Shown here one piece after another: positions 19,418 to 26,567 of a stretch of 64,000 nucleotides of DNA. Origin of the DNA: Rhizobium sp. CG5 (GTDB lineage Bacteria > Pseudomonadota > Alphaproteobacteria > Rhizobiales > Rhizobiaceae); contig NZ_JABAEF010000008.1 in NCBI RefSeq assembly GCF_023701945.1, positions 124,001 to 188,000 on the forward strand, written 5' to 3'. The position numbers and the translations under genes are program-made. The notes beneath the pieces were generated by a model. That model saw nothing but the letters and a program-made list of their open reading frames with translations. It did no database searches and had not been told where the DNA came from. Within the stretch, counting starts at the first letter, position 1. The number at the start of each line of letters is the position of its first letter.

Positions 19418-19920
19418 GCCTGTTTCCGGCCGATATCGAAGCGCAGGCACGGCAGATCATCGAGATCTATGCGCAGCGCCGCCTGACGATCGCCACGGCC
19501 GAATCCTGTACCGGCGGCCTGATTGCCGGGGCGCTCACCGACATTTCCGGCTCGTCTGCCGTGGTCGACCGAGGCTTTGTCACCTATTCCAACCAGGCCA
19601 AGAGGGACATGCTGGGTGTGCAGGCCGCGACGCTCGAAGTCTATGGCGCGGTCTCGAAGCAAACAGCGCTGCAGATGGCCAAAGGCGCCCTGATGCGCTC
19701 CGGCGCATCGGTCGCCGTCGCCGTCACCGGCATTGCCGGGCCGGGCGGCGGATCGGTGGACAAGCCGGTCGGCCTGGTCCATCTGGCAGCCGTCGGCAAA
19801 GCCGGCCAGATGATGCACCGGGAGATGCGCTATGGCGATCTTGGCCGCAACGGCATCCGACTGGCGACCGTCAGAACCGCTCTCGAACTGTTACGGGAAC
19901 TCGGTCAGGACGCGGCGTAG
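19414..19920 (+). CDS. CinA family nicotinamide-nucleotide amidohydrolase (PncC type)
   Basis: The predicted protein has 168 residues and is the stand-alone C-terminal CinA domain. Motifs: [18 protein letters not shown] with the catalytic serine near residue 31, [10 protein letters not shown], and [13 protein letters not shown]. The family deamidates nicotinamide mononucleotide to nicotinate mononucleotide in pyridine nucleotide salvage. The start overlaps the ispDF stop (ATGA). The last 16 bases overlap the 3' end of the converging COQ10-like gene. The pncC/cinA assignment is by family; the activity has not been shown here. Confidence 0.92.
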   Translation: MSLFPADIEAQARQIIEIYAQRRLTIATAESCTGGLIAGALTDISGSSAVVDRGFVTYSNQAKRDMLGVQAATLEVYGAVSKQTALQMAKGALMRSGASVAVAVTGIAGPGGGSVDKPVGLVHLAAVGKAGQMMHREMRYGDLGRNGIRLATVRTALELLRELGQDAA

Positions 19921-20357
19921 ATCTTGTCGGCGCGGGCCTCGAAGGCCTCGCTGAACATGCGGAAGGCGCGGTCAAACATCGAGCCCATCAGGGCGCCGAG
20001 CAGGCGGTTCTTGAACTCGTAGTCGATGAAGAAATGAACGGAGCAGCCGCCCTCGCCGGCCGACTCGAAACGCCAGCGGTTTTCAAGATAGCGAAACGGC
20101 CCGTCGATATATTTGACATCGATGGCGCGCTCGCTCGCATTGAGCAGCACTTGCGTTGTGAATGTCTCGCGGATCGCCTTGTAGCCGACCGTCATGTCGG
20201 CCACCATCAGCACCTTGCCATCGCGCTCCTTGCGCGACCGGACGGTGAGCGCCTCGCAGAGCGGCAGGAATTGCGGATAGCTCTCGATATCGGCGACGAG
20301 ATCGTACATCCGTTCGGGAGAATGCTTGACGGGACGGCGGGTTTCGAATTGCGGCAT
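19905..20357 (-). CDS. COQ10/START-like polyketide cyclase family protein (RatA family by name)
   Basis: The 150-residue protein begins MPQFETRRPVKHSPERMYDLVADIESYPQF and belongs to the SRPBCC/START fold. The pattern of a lipid-binding cavity protein is seen in YKAIRETF and the closing helix GALMGSMFDRAFRMFSEAFEARA. Relatives include mitochondrial Coq10, which binds ubiquinone, and E. coli RatA, once described as a toxin. In rhizobia the gene usually lies next to lipA (from memory); here the higBA module and a kinase-like gene come between them. A ubiquinone-related role is more likely than toxicity in this setting, by inference. Confidence 0.88.
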   Translation of the reverse strand: MPQFETRRPVKHSPERMYDLVADIESYPQFLPLCEALTVRSRKERDGKVLMVADMTVGYKAIRETFTTQVLLNASERAIDVKYIDGPFRYLENRWRFESAGEGGCSVHFFIDYEFKNRLLGALMGSMFDRAFRMFSEAFEARADKIYAAS

Positions 20358-20366
20358 GAAGCTCAG

Positions 20367-20933
20367 CTAATGACCGCGATCGAGAATGGCAAGTAGCCGG
20401 TGGCTTTCTGCATGGGATTTCAACACCAGAACCGGCAATTCCGCCCCTGCAGCATCCAAATGCCCTAAAATCTCCGGCACCTCCGTCTTCTCGAAGTTCC
20501 ACACATAACGGAAGAACGGCCAGTCCATTTTCTCCGGGCACCCCTCCGCCTGTTCGGGCCTTGTCTGCCCGCGATAACGTATCCAGCGCGACAGGATGCC
20601 ATAGACGGAAACCCAGCGCGGCGGCCGCAGCCAGACGACGAACTCGGTCCGCTGCAGGCGGATCGGCAATGTGCCGGGACTGTTGCCATCGATGAGCCAT
20701 CGCTCGCCGGCCACGAAGGCTTTCATGCGCTCGACGATTTCCGCACGCGGCCGCATCTTCCAACCGGCGAGCCAGAAGACGTCGCGGTCCATCGAGATAT
20801 AAGGGAGGCCTAGCCGTCGGCACAGCTTTTGCGACAGCGTGCTCTTGCCGCTGCCGGAGCAGCCGATCACGAGGATACGGTTGGCCGAGCGCAGCTGTTC
20901 GGCGGCGGTAGAGATGGAAACGAATTTTGGCAT
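20367..20933 (-). CDS. Small P-loop NTPase/kinase-like protein (topology modulation/AdK-like)
   Basis: The predicted protein has 188 residues from the ATG at 20933, preceded by AGGCGAG. A TTG at 20951 would add six residues and would overlap the higA stop as TTGA, so coupling to higA is possible. It has Walker A IGCSGSGKSTLSQKL near residue 25, then YISMDRDVF, WLIDGN and a long basic stretch RWVSVYGILSRWIRYRG. This is the pattern of the adenylate-kinase-like family annotated as topology modulation protein (FlaR-like). The substrate is unknown. It lies at the end of the higB-higA cluster and before the COQ10-like gene. Confidence 0.78.
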   Translation of the reverse strand: MPKFVSISTAAEQLRSANRILVIGCSGSGKSTLSQKLCRRLGLPYISMDRDVFWLAGWKMRPRAEIVERMKAFVAGERWLIDGNSPGTLPIRLQRTEFVVWLRPPRWVSVYGILSRWIRYRGQTRPEQAEGCPEKMDWPFFRYVWNFEKTEVPEILGHLDAAGAELPVLVLKSHAESHRLLAILDRGH

Positions 20934-20947
20934 CTCGCCTGGCTGTC

Positions 20948-21244
20948 TCAAGCTGCGCGAACCGGCGATATCTTGTCCAACCCCTGCGCCGTTTTCAGGG
21001 CGAGCGAAAGGTCATAGGTCCGCTGCAGATTGAGCCAGAATTCCGGGCTATTGGAGAAATAGCGCGACAGGCGCAACGCCATTTCAGCAGTCACAGGTGC
21101 GGAGCTTTGATAAACGGCGGCAAGTTCTAGAGGATCGATCCCGGTATCGGCCGCCACCTTCTCAAGGGTTAGCCCGTAATCCGCCAGAAACTCTTCTCTC
21201 AGTATCTGTCCGGGATGAATGGCATCTTGGGGAGTGTGCAACAT
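20948..21244 (-). CDS. higA: HigA family antitoxin
   Basis: The 98-residue protein begins MLHTPQDAIHPGQILREEFL, the standard HigA opening, and has an XRE-type helix-turn-helix (LTLEKVAADTGIDPLELAAVYQSSAPVTAEMALRLSRYF, about residues 28-62). It neutralises the toxin encoded just upstream and usually represses the operon. The start at 21244 is chosen because GAGGA directly follows the higB stop at a suitable distance; an extension by eight codons would overlap higB. Toxin-first order is typical of higBA. Confidence 0.9.
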   Translation of the reverse strand: MLHTPQDAIHPGQILREEFLADYGLTLEKVAADTGIDPLELAAVYQSSAPVTAEMALRLSRYFSNSPEFWLNLQRTYDLSLALKTAQGLDKISPVRAA

Positions 21245-21252
21245 GCGGTTCC

Positions 21253-21534
21253 TCAGTGGTAGTCGCAAATTTCGACATCAAGCGCATCGCCATCCAGCCA
21301 ACGGAAGCAAATCCGCCACTGGTCGTTGATACGAATGGAATGCTGGCCGGCGCGTTCGGCCTTCAGCAATTCCAGTCTATTGCTCGGCGGCACCCGTAGA
21401 TCGTCCAACGAATTCGCGGCGTTCAGCATCATCAACTTGCGCCGGGCACGATCAACGATCTCCGTCGGCAACCCTCGGGCCTTGCTGGTGAGGAACAGTT
21501 GCTCCGTCCGCTTGTCCTTGAAACCCTTTATCAT
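21253..21534 (-). CDS. higB: HigB/RelE-family mRNA interferase toxin
   Basis: The 93-residue protein starts MIKGFKDKRTEQLFLTSK and has the HigB pattern: a basic N-terminal half (RARRKLMMLNAANSLDDLRVPPSNRLELLKA) and the C-terminal IRINDQWRICFRW segment containing residues of the RelE-fold active surface, ending VEICDYH. Such toxins cut ribosome-bound mRNA. The gene is followed after 8 bp by higA. The start at 21534 gives the usual length; an ATG three codons upstream is possible. The gene pair lies between lipA and the COQ10-like gene and looks inserted. Confidence 0.9.
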   Translation of the reverse strand: MIKGFKDKRTEQLFLTSKARGLPTEIVDRARRKLMMLNAANSLDDLRVPPSNRLELLKAERAGQHSIRINDQWRICFRWLDGDALDVEICDYH

Positions 21535-21565
21535 GAATGACAAGCCGCAGACAGAGCCCCGTGCA

Positions 21566-22531
21566 TCACCGCCCCGCTTGCAGCTTTTCCCGGTTGGCCT
21601 TCAGCCGCGCAAAGTCGTCGCCGGCATGATGAGACGAGCGGGTCAGCGGGCTGGAGGCGACCATCAGGAAGCCCTTGGTATAGGCGATATCCTCATAGGA
21701 CTTGAATTCTTCCGGGGTGACGAAACGCTCGACCTTGTGGTGCTTGCGGGTCGGCTGCAGATATTGGCCGATGGTCATGAAATCGACGTCGGCGGTGCGC
21801 AGGTCGTCCATCAGCTGCAGGACCTGGTTCCGCTCCTCGCCAAGACCGACCATGATGCCGGATTTGGTGAACATGGTCGGGTCGAGTTCCTTGACCCGCT
21901 GCAGCAGCCGGATCGAGTGGAAATAACGGGCGCCCGGGCGAACCGTCAGATAGTTGCCCGGCACGGTTTCCAGATTGTGATTGAAGACATCCGGCTTGGC
22001 GGCAACGACCCGCTCCAGCGCGCCGGGCTTCTTCAGGAAGTCGGGCGTCAGGATTTCGATCGTCGTCTCCGGCGAGGCGGCGCGGATCGCCCATATGACC
22101 TTTTCGAAATGCTCAGCGCCGCCATCTGGCAGATCGTCGCGGTCGACCGAGGTGATGACGACATGCATCAGGCCCATCTGTTTGACAGCCTTGGCAACAT
22201 TCTCCGGCTCGGCCATGTCAAGCGCGTTTGGCTTGCCGGTGGCGACATTGCAGAAGGCGCAGGCGCGGGTACAGATCTCGCCCATGATCATGAAGGTGGC
22301 GTGCTTCTTGTCCCAGCACTCGCCGATATTTGGGCAGCCGGCCTCTTCGCAGACGGTGACCAGCTTGTGGCTGCGCACCAGGTCGCGGGTCTCGGCATAA
22401 CCCTTGGAGGTCGGCGCTCGCACCCGGATCCATTCCGGCTTGCGCAGCACTTCGGTATCGGGCTTGTGGGCCTTTTCCGGATGGCGCACGCGCTTTTCGT
22501 CGAGATTGGTCCTGTCGAGGATGGTTACCAT
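21566..22531 (-). CDS. lipA: Lipoyl synthase LipA (radical SAM)
   Basis: The 321-residue enzyme inserts two sulfur atoms into octanoyl groups on lipoyl domains. It has the auxiliary cluster cysteines in [13 protein letters not shown] and the radical SAM motif C-x3-C-x2-C in [13 protein letters not shown]. The conserved C-terminal [15 protein letters not shown] supplies the serine ligand (R-S-S-x-H-A). Its likely clients, PdhC and the lipoyl domain of PdhB, are encoded about 5-7 kb upstream on the same strand, and lpdA is also close. The length and start are normal for the family. Confidence 0.97.
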   Translation of the reverse strand: MVTILDRTNLDEKRVRHPEKAHKPDTEVLRKPEWIRVRAPTSKGYAETRDLVRSHKLVTVCEEAGCPNIGECWDKKHATFMIMGEICTRACAFCNVATGKPNALDMAEPENVAKAVKQMGLMHVVITSVDRDDLPDGGAEHFEKVIWAIRAASPETTIEILTPDFLKKPGALERVVAAKPDVFNHNLETVPGNYLTVRPGARYFHSIRLLQRVKELDPTMFTKSGIMVGLGEERNQVLQLMDDLRTADVDFMTIGQYLQPTRKHHKVERFVTPEEFKSYEDIAYTKGFLMVASSPLTRSSHHAGDDFARLKANREKLQAGR

Positions 22532-22577
22532 GGTAGCAATACCCGTCTATCCGCCGTCAGAGCGCGGATCCTTGTTC

Positions 22578-22683
22578 TAAAGCGTCTCGCGATCTTTCAG
22601 ATTCGCTCGTCACGCTTTATCTCTCTGTCTTGTCGCATGTCGTCATCCCGAAACCGGTGCCCACTTTCGGGCGACATGCTTTA
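22578..22683. repeat. RIME-like palindromic intergenic repeat, copy 2
   Basis: This is the complete copy of the element cut by the window start. The palindrome has arms GCATGTCG (22635-22642) and CGACATGC (22672-22679), enclosing a second pair, CCCGAAA and TTTCGGG. Upstream of it, AAAGCGTCTCGCGATCTTT and the following CGCTTTATCTCT segment match copy 1 nearly base for base. It fills most of the gap between lipA and the small membrane protein gene, and its end touches that gene's stop codon (22681-22683), so it may act as a 3' hairpin. Confidence 0.8.
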
Positions 22684-22935
22684 GCGCCGTACCAGCTTGA
22701 CGACGAACAGCAGAATGCTGGCCCCGACGAAACTGGTGATCAGATAGCCGAGCCAGTCGCCTTCGACGCCGATGCCTAAGCGACGGAAGATGGCCGAAGC
22801 GACGACCGCACCGACGATGCCGATAAGAATGTTCATCAGGATGCCGAAGCGCACATTCATGAACTTGCCGGCAAGCCAGCCAGCAAGGCCGCCCATGATG
22901 ATCGTCAGAAACCAGCCAATTTGAAATCCCGTCAC
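22681..22935 (-). CDS. GlsB/YeaQ/YmgE family small membrane protein
   Basis: The 84-residue protein is almost entirely hydrophobic, with three membrane helices (about residues 5-22, 32-50 and 62-80) and the family glycine pattern GGLAGWLAGKFM and ILIGIVGAVVAS. It starts with GTG at 22935, preceded by GGAG. Members were first annotated as transglycosylase-associated proteins and are stress-induced in several bacteria; the molecular role is unknown. The stop codon lies at the edge of the RIME-like repeat. Confidence 0.88.
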   Translation of the reverse strand: MTGFQIGWFLTIIMGGLAGWLAGKFMNVRFGILMNILIGIVGAVVASAIFRRLGIGVEGDWLGYLITSFVGASILLFVVKLVRR

Positions 22936-22956
22936 GATCCGCTCCTTCGGTTGAAA

Positions 22957-22987
22957 CCCCGCCGCCTATATAGGCGGCGGAATGGGG
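22957..22987 (-). terminator. Hairpin downstream of lpdA, candidate terminator
   Basis: A perfect GC-rich palindrome, CCGCCGCCTA and TAGGCGGCGG (22959-22980), lies about 20 bases after the lpdA stop on the minus strand. On that strand it is followed by GGGGTTTC, a weak T tract. It may end lpdA transcription or separate it from the membrane protein gene. Confidence 0.5.
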
Positions 22988-23001
22988 TGTCGCAACTGGC
23001 C

Positions 23002-24447
23002 TTAGGCGTTGAGCGCCCGGCCATAGGCGTCCAGAACGCTTTCCTTGAGGGTCTCGGAAATGGTCGGATGCGGGAAGATGGTGTGCATCAGATCCTCTTC
23101 CGTGGTCTCGAGGTTCATGGCGATCACGAACCCCTGGATCAGTTCGGTGACTTCGGCGCCAACCAGATGGGCGCCCAGCAGTTCGCCGGTCTTTTTGTCA
23201 AAGATCGTCTTGACCATGCCCTGGTCTTCGCCCAGCGCAATTGCCTTACCGTTGGCGACGAAGGGGAAACGGCCGACGCGGATGTCGCGGCCCTGTTCCT
23301 TGGCCTTCGCCTCTGTCAGGCCGACCGAGGCGACCTGGGGATGGCAATAGGTGCAGCCGGGGATTTTTGCCTTGTCCATCGGATGGACATTCGGCAGGCC
23401 GGCCAGCTTCTCGATGCAGATGACCGCCTCGTGCTCGGCCTTGTGGGCCAGCATCGGCGGACCGGCGACATCGCCAATCGCGTAAATGCCGGGCACATTG
23501 GTCTTGCCGTAGCCATCGATGGCGATGAAGCCGCGGTCGGTCTTCACGCCGAGCGCCTCCAGGCCGATATTCTCGATATTGGCCTGCACGCCGACGGCCG
23601 AAATCATCCGGTCGGCGGTGATCTGCTGGATGGTGCCGTCCTTCAGCTCGACATGGGCGGTGATGGAATTGGCGCCCTTTTCGACCTTCGATACCTTGGC
23701 TTCGAGCAGGATCTTCATGCCCTGCTTGTCGAACTGCTTCTTGGCGAAGGCCGAGATCTCGGCATCCTCGACCGGCATGACCTGCTTCATCACTTCAACG
23801 ACGGTCACATCGACGCCCATGGTGCGGTAGAAGGAGGCAAATTCGATGCCGATGGCGCCGGATCCCATGACCAGCAGGGATTTCGGCATCTCTTCGGGCT
23901 TCATCGCCTCGAAATAGGTCCAGATCAGCTTGCCATCCGGCTCGATGCCGGGCAGTGCGCGCGGACGGGCACCGGTGGCAATGATGATGTGCTTGGCGGT
24001 ATAGGTGCCCTCGCCCAGCGTGTTCTTCGGGATCGGCCCCTGCGGCTCGACGATCTTCTTGGTGGTCTTGGACACAACGATCTCACCGGGCTTGGAGAGC
24101 TTTGCCTCGCCCCAGATGATATCGACCTTGTTCTTCTTCATCAGAAACCCGACGCCGCCGTTCATGCGCTCGGCAATGCCGCGCGACCGCTTGACGATGG
24201 CCTTCAGGTCCGGCGTCACAGCGCCTTCGATCTTGATGCCGTAATCGCCGGGATGCTGGGCATAATGCAGGATTTCGGCCGAGCGCAGCAGCGCCTTGGT
24301 CGGAATGCAGCCCCAGTTCGAGCAGATGCCGGCCAGATGCTCGCGCTCGACGATCGCGGTCTTCAGGCCAAGCTGGGCGGCACGAATGGCGGCGATGTAA
24401 CCGCCGGGGCCGGAACCGATAATGATGACGTCATAAGCGTTGGACAC
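23002..24447 (-). CDS. lpdA: Dihydrolipoamide dehydrogenase (E3)
   Basis: The protein has 481 residues from a GTG at 24447, chosen because AGGAG lies nine bases upstream. An ATG three codons earlier touches that site directly, so it is the less likely start, but it is possible. Features: FAD-binding IIIGSGPGGYIAA at the N-terminus, redox disulfide C-SNWG-C near residue 40, NAD-binding MGSGAIGIEF near residue 190, FAD-binding YAIGDVAGPPMLAHKAEHE, and a C-terminal interface with HPHPTISE-type sequence (here IFPHPTISETL). It reoxidises the lipoyl groups of pyruvate dehydrogenase, encoded 2-6 kb upstream. Confidence 0.95.
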   Translation of the reverse strand: MSNAYDVIIIGSGPGGYIAAIRAAQLGLKTAIVEREHLAGICSNWGCIPTKALLRSAEILHYAQHPGDYGIKIEGAVTPDLKAIVKRSRGIAERMNGGVGFLMKKNKVDIIWGEAKLSKPGEIVVSKTTKKIVEPQGPIPKNTLGEGTYTAKHIIIATGARPRALPGIEPDGKLIWTYFEAMKPEEMPKSLLVMGSGAIGIEFASFYRTMGVDVTVVEVMKQVMPVEDAEISAFAKKQFDKQGMKILLEAKVSKVEKGANSITAHVELKDGTIQQITADRMISAVGVQANIENIGLEALGVKTDRGFIAIDGYGKTNVPGIYAIGDVAGPPMLAHKAEHEAVICIEKLAGLPNVHPMDKAKIPGCTYCHPQVASVGLTEAKAKEQGRDIRVGRFPFVANGKAIALGEDQGMVKTIFDKKTGELLGAHLVGAEVTELIQGFVIAMNLETTEEDLMHTIFPHPTISETLKESVLDAYGRALNA

Positions 24448-24526
24448 TGCCTTCATCTCCTCTTGGTCAGGTTCAGGGCTTGGCACTGCGGCCAGGCCCC
24501 TTACCCTCGGGATGAAGCAGCAGCCG

Positions 24527-24766
24527 TCAGGCCTTTGTCAGCATCCCGTAAATTTCGTCCTTCAGAACCACTCTTTGCTTGCGCATCGTTTCCATATGCG
24601 TGTCGCCGACCGGTTCCACATCCGTTTCCGCGCGGTGAATGGCGCGGTTGACGTCGTGATATTCCTCAAACAGCTTGGCGAAATGCGTGTCGCTCATTTT
24701 CAGGGCGTGCATCTTGGCCGCATGTTCGGGGAATTCTTCCGCCAGTTGGTGCGGGGTGTTCGACAT
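24527..24766 (-). CDS. YdcH/DUF465 family small protein
   Basis: The 79-residue protein starts MSNTPHQLAEEFPEHAAKMHALKM, with GAGGAG upstream. The conserved F-x-x-L-x-x-E-Y/H-x-x-x-x-R-x-I-H-R core of the family is visible as FAKLFEEYHDVNRAIHRAE, followed by a second helix, MRKQRVVLKDEIY. It is a short helical hairpin with no enzymatic motif. The role of the family is unknown. The gene lies between lpdA and a GNAT gene on the same strand; positions 24767-24887 are non-coding. Confidence 0.9.
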   Translation of the reverse strand: MSNTPHQLAEEFPEHAAKMHALKMSDTHFAKLFEEYHDVNRAIHRAETDVEPVGDTHMETMRKQRVVLKDEIYGMLTKA

Positions 24767-24887
24767 ATCGTATCTCCTCTTTCATGTCGGTCGATACGAT
24801 GAGCCTAACCACTTGACCCCTTTACTCCTTGATCTCAGTCAACTTTTCTCGTCGTCCGTGGGTTTGCACCCTGTATTTCCTCAGACA

Positions 24888-25484
24888 TCAGCGGCCGTCG
24901 TTGACCATCAGCACCCAGGCATGGCGCCTAGCCTTTTCGAAAAGCGGCACGGCGTCCAGACGTGCCCTTTCCGAAAAACCATGGCGCCGATAAAACGTCT
25001 GCGCCATCTCGTTGTGGCTCTCGGTGATCAGACTGACCGGCCCACCATCTGCCTGTCTCATCTGGTCCAGAAGCAGGTAACGCCCCGCTCCCTTGCCCCG
25101 CTGCTGGCGATAGACTGCCAGCGTACTGACGAACCAGCTGCCGACCGCATGCTTCTGCAAGGACATGATCGGCTCCAGCACGGCATGTCCCGCCTCCAGA
25201 TCCCGCACCGCGTCGGTCAGTAGGTAGCCGATCGCCGCCCCGGCAATCGCACCCTGCAGTTCGGCAACCGTCGCATCCTGCCATGCGCCCGTGCCGCCAT
25301 CCTCGGCCAGCTTCGACCGCCCGTGCTCCAGGGGCGTATCGGCCAGGCCTATCGCCACCGCACCATGCCAGAGCCAGGAGGCAAAGCCATGGGAGGCAAT
25401 GTCGACCAGCAGAGCCAGATCCGCAGCGTCGCTTCGGGTGGCATTGCGCAGCGGAACGCGCGACACGACACCCGGCGCCGTCAC
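24888..25484 (-). CDS. GNAT family N-acetyltransferase
   Basis: The 198-residue protein has the GNAT fold: LRNATRSDAADLALLVDIA at the start, an acetyl-CoA pyrophosphate loop in VYRQQRGKGAGRYLLLDQ (Q/R-x-x-G-x-G/A pattern) near residue 130, and the closing ESHNEMAQTFYRRHGF segment. The start is a GTG at 25484, one base after the stop of the SGNH gene upstream, which suggests coupling; the ribosome binding site is weak. The acceptor substrate cannot be told from the sequence. Confidence 0.85.
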   Translation of the reverse strand: MTAPGVVSRVPLRNATRSDAADLALLVDIASHGFASWLWHGAVAIGLADTPLEHGRSKLAEDGGTGAWQDATVAELQGAIAGAAIGYLLTDAVRDLEAGHAVLEPIMSLQKHAVGSWFVSTLAVYRQQRGKGAGRYLLLDQMRQADGGPVSLITESHNEMAQTFYRRHGFSERARLDAVPLFEKARRHAWVLMVNDGR

Positions 25485-25485
25485 G

Positions 25486-26124
25486 TCAAAGGCCCAGCAT
25501 CATACGCACCACCGGCTCCACGCCACGGCCGAGCGCCCTGGTGTTGTCGGCATCGAGATGGATGCCATCAAGCGGCGTGGTGCTGGCCACCGATCCGGCA
25601 TCGAAGAAGCCGCAGCCGGTCTCGTCGGCCAGATCCCGATAGAGGCTCGCCAGCATGGCCGATTCGTCAAGGCTGCCCTTGAACATCGCGGCAAACGGCG
25701 CATTGGCGGTCTCGCAGATCGCCGGCGGTGCCACGATCAGGATTTCCGGCGCATCGTAGTCGAAACCCCATTCGTGGTGCCGGATGAGCTTGACGAGACG
25801 TCCCATGCCCTTGGCCGCGGCAATCGCCGTGCCGGCCATGCCGCGTTTCATGTCATTGGTGCCGAGCAGCAGGATGACCAGATCGATTGGCGCATGGGTT
25901 TCCAAGACGCTCGGCAGCAGCTTCACGCCGTTGCGTTCGCAATCGGCGAGATGGTCGTCATAGGCGGTGGTGCGGCCGTTCAGCCCCTCGGCAATCACCC
26001 GGACGCCGTGGCCGAGCCCCTTCTGCAAAACACTCGTCCAGCGGTCCTCATAGGCATGACGACCCGGATTAACCGGATCGTATCCCCAGGTGAGGCTGTC
26101 GCCGTAGCAAAGAACGGACTTCAT
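25486..26124 (-). CDS. SGNH/GDSL-type hydrolase (arylesterase-like)
   Basis: The 212-residue protein begins MKSVLCYGDSLTWGYDP, giving the block I nucleophile serine (GDSL). Block III is LLLGTNDMKRG near residue 92 and block V is DGIHLD near the C-terminus, with the catalytic Asp and His. There is no signal peptide, so it is probably cytoplasmic. Relatives include rhizobial and mycobacterial arylesterase/acyltransferases and the carbohydrate esterase-like GDSL enzymes. The natural substrate is unknown. The GNAT gene follows within one base. Confidence 0.9.
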   Translation of the reverse strand: MKSVLCYGDSLTWGYDPVNPGRHAYEDRWTSVLQKGLGHGVRVIAEGLNGRTTAYDDHLADCERNGVKLLPSVLETHAPIDLVILLLGTNDMKRGMAGTAIAAAKGMGRLVKLIRHHEWGFDYDAPEILIVAPPAICETANAPFAAMFKGSLDESAMLASLYRDLADETGCGFFDAGSVASTTPLDGIHLDADNTRALGRGVEPVVRMMLGL

Positions 26125-26178
26125 ATCAGCCCTCAGCCCCTGACATCACTGCAAAGAAAGCGTGCCCACCCATGCCCG

Positions 26179-26442
26179 TCACTTATCCTTGATCAGCGCT
26201 TCGACCTTGCGCTCCAGCTCGAATATCCGATCTTCGAACTCGCCTGTCACGAGCCTCGACATCATTGTGTCCGCCTGCAGCGCCTGGCGAATGGTCTTCT
26301 GGCCACTCTCCAGCTTGTCCAGCTGCTGCTTCATCTCTTGCATGTCGCCACGCATGTCACGCATCTCACCGCGAATTTCCCGCATCTCACCACGCATTTC
26401 CCGCAGCATTGGCATGATCATATCGACCGGTTCATTCACCAT
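26179..26442 (-). CDS. Small coiled-coil protein with MRGEM heptad repeats, unknown function
   Basis: The 87-residue protein has a perfect ribosome binding site (AAGGAGG) before its ATG at 26442, so translation is likely. After MVNEPVDMIMPML it carries seven-residue repeats of the type REMRGEM, REIRGEM, RDMRGDM, encoded by tandem 21-bp units between about 26335 and 26405. A second coiled-coil helix follows (LDKLESGQKTIRQAL), and the end (FEDRIFELERKVEALIKDK) is also heptadic. No domain is recognised. It probably oligomerises; what it binds is unknown. Confidence 0.75.
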   Translation of the reverse strand: MVNEPVDMIMPMLREMRGEMREIRGEMRDMRGDMQEMKQQLDKLESGQKTIRQALQADTMMSRLVTGEFEDRIFELERKVEALIKDK

Positions 26443-26536
26443 ACGAGACCTCCTTCACACGTTGCGCTTGATCTCACAAATATGGAGAGCCGATGGCAAA
26501 ATGTCGATCCGGCGCACGGTGTCGCAGACAATGAAA

Positions 26537-26560
26537 TCCCTTCCCCTAACCGGGAAGGGA
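26537..26560 (-). terminator. Hairpin downstream of pdhC, candidate terminator
   Basis: An uninterrupted nine-pair stem, TCCCTTCCC (26537-26545) with GGGAAGGGA (26552-26560), lies a few bases after the pdhC stop codon on the minus strand. It is followed on that strand by ATTTCATT, a weak T-rich tract. It probably marks the end of the pdh operon transcript. Confidence 0.5.
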
Positions 26561-26567
26561 AGATCGC

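Noticed and set aside
19905..20357. Calling the COQ10-like gene a RatA toxin
   Set aside because: The fold is shared, but no antitoxin partner is adjacent and the gene's context is lipoate/quinone metabolism; the toxin name is inherited from a disputed E. coli annotation.
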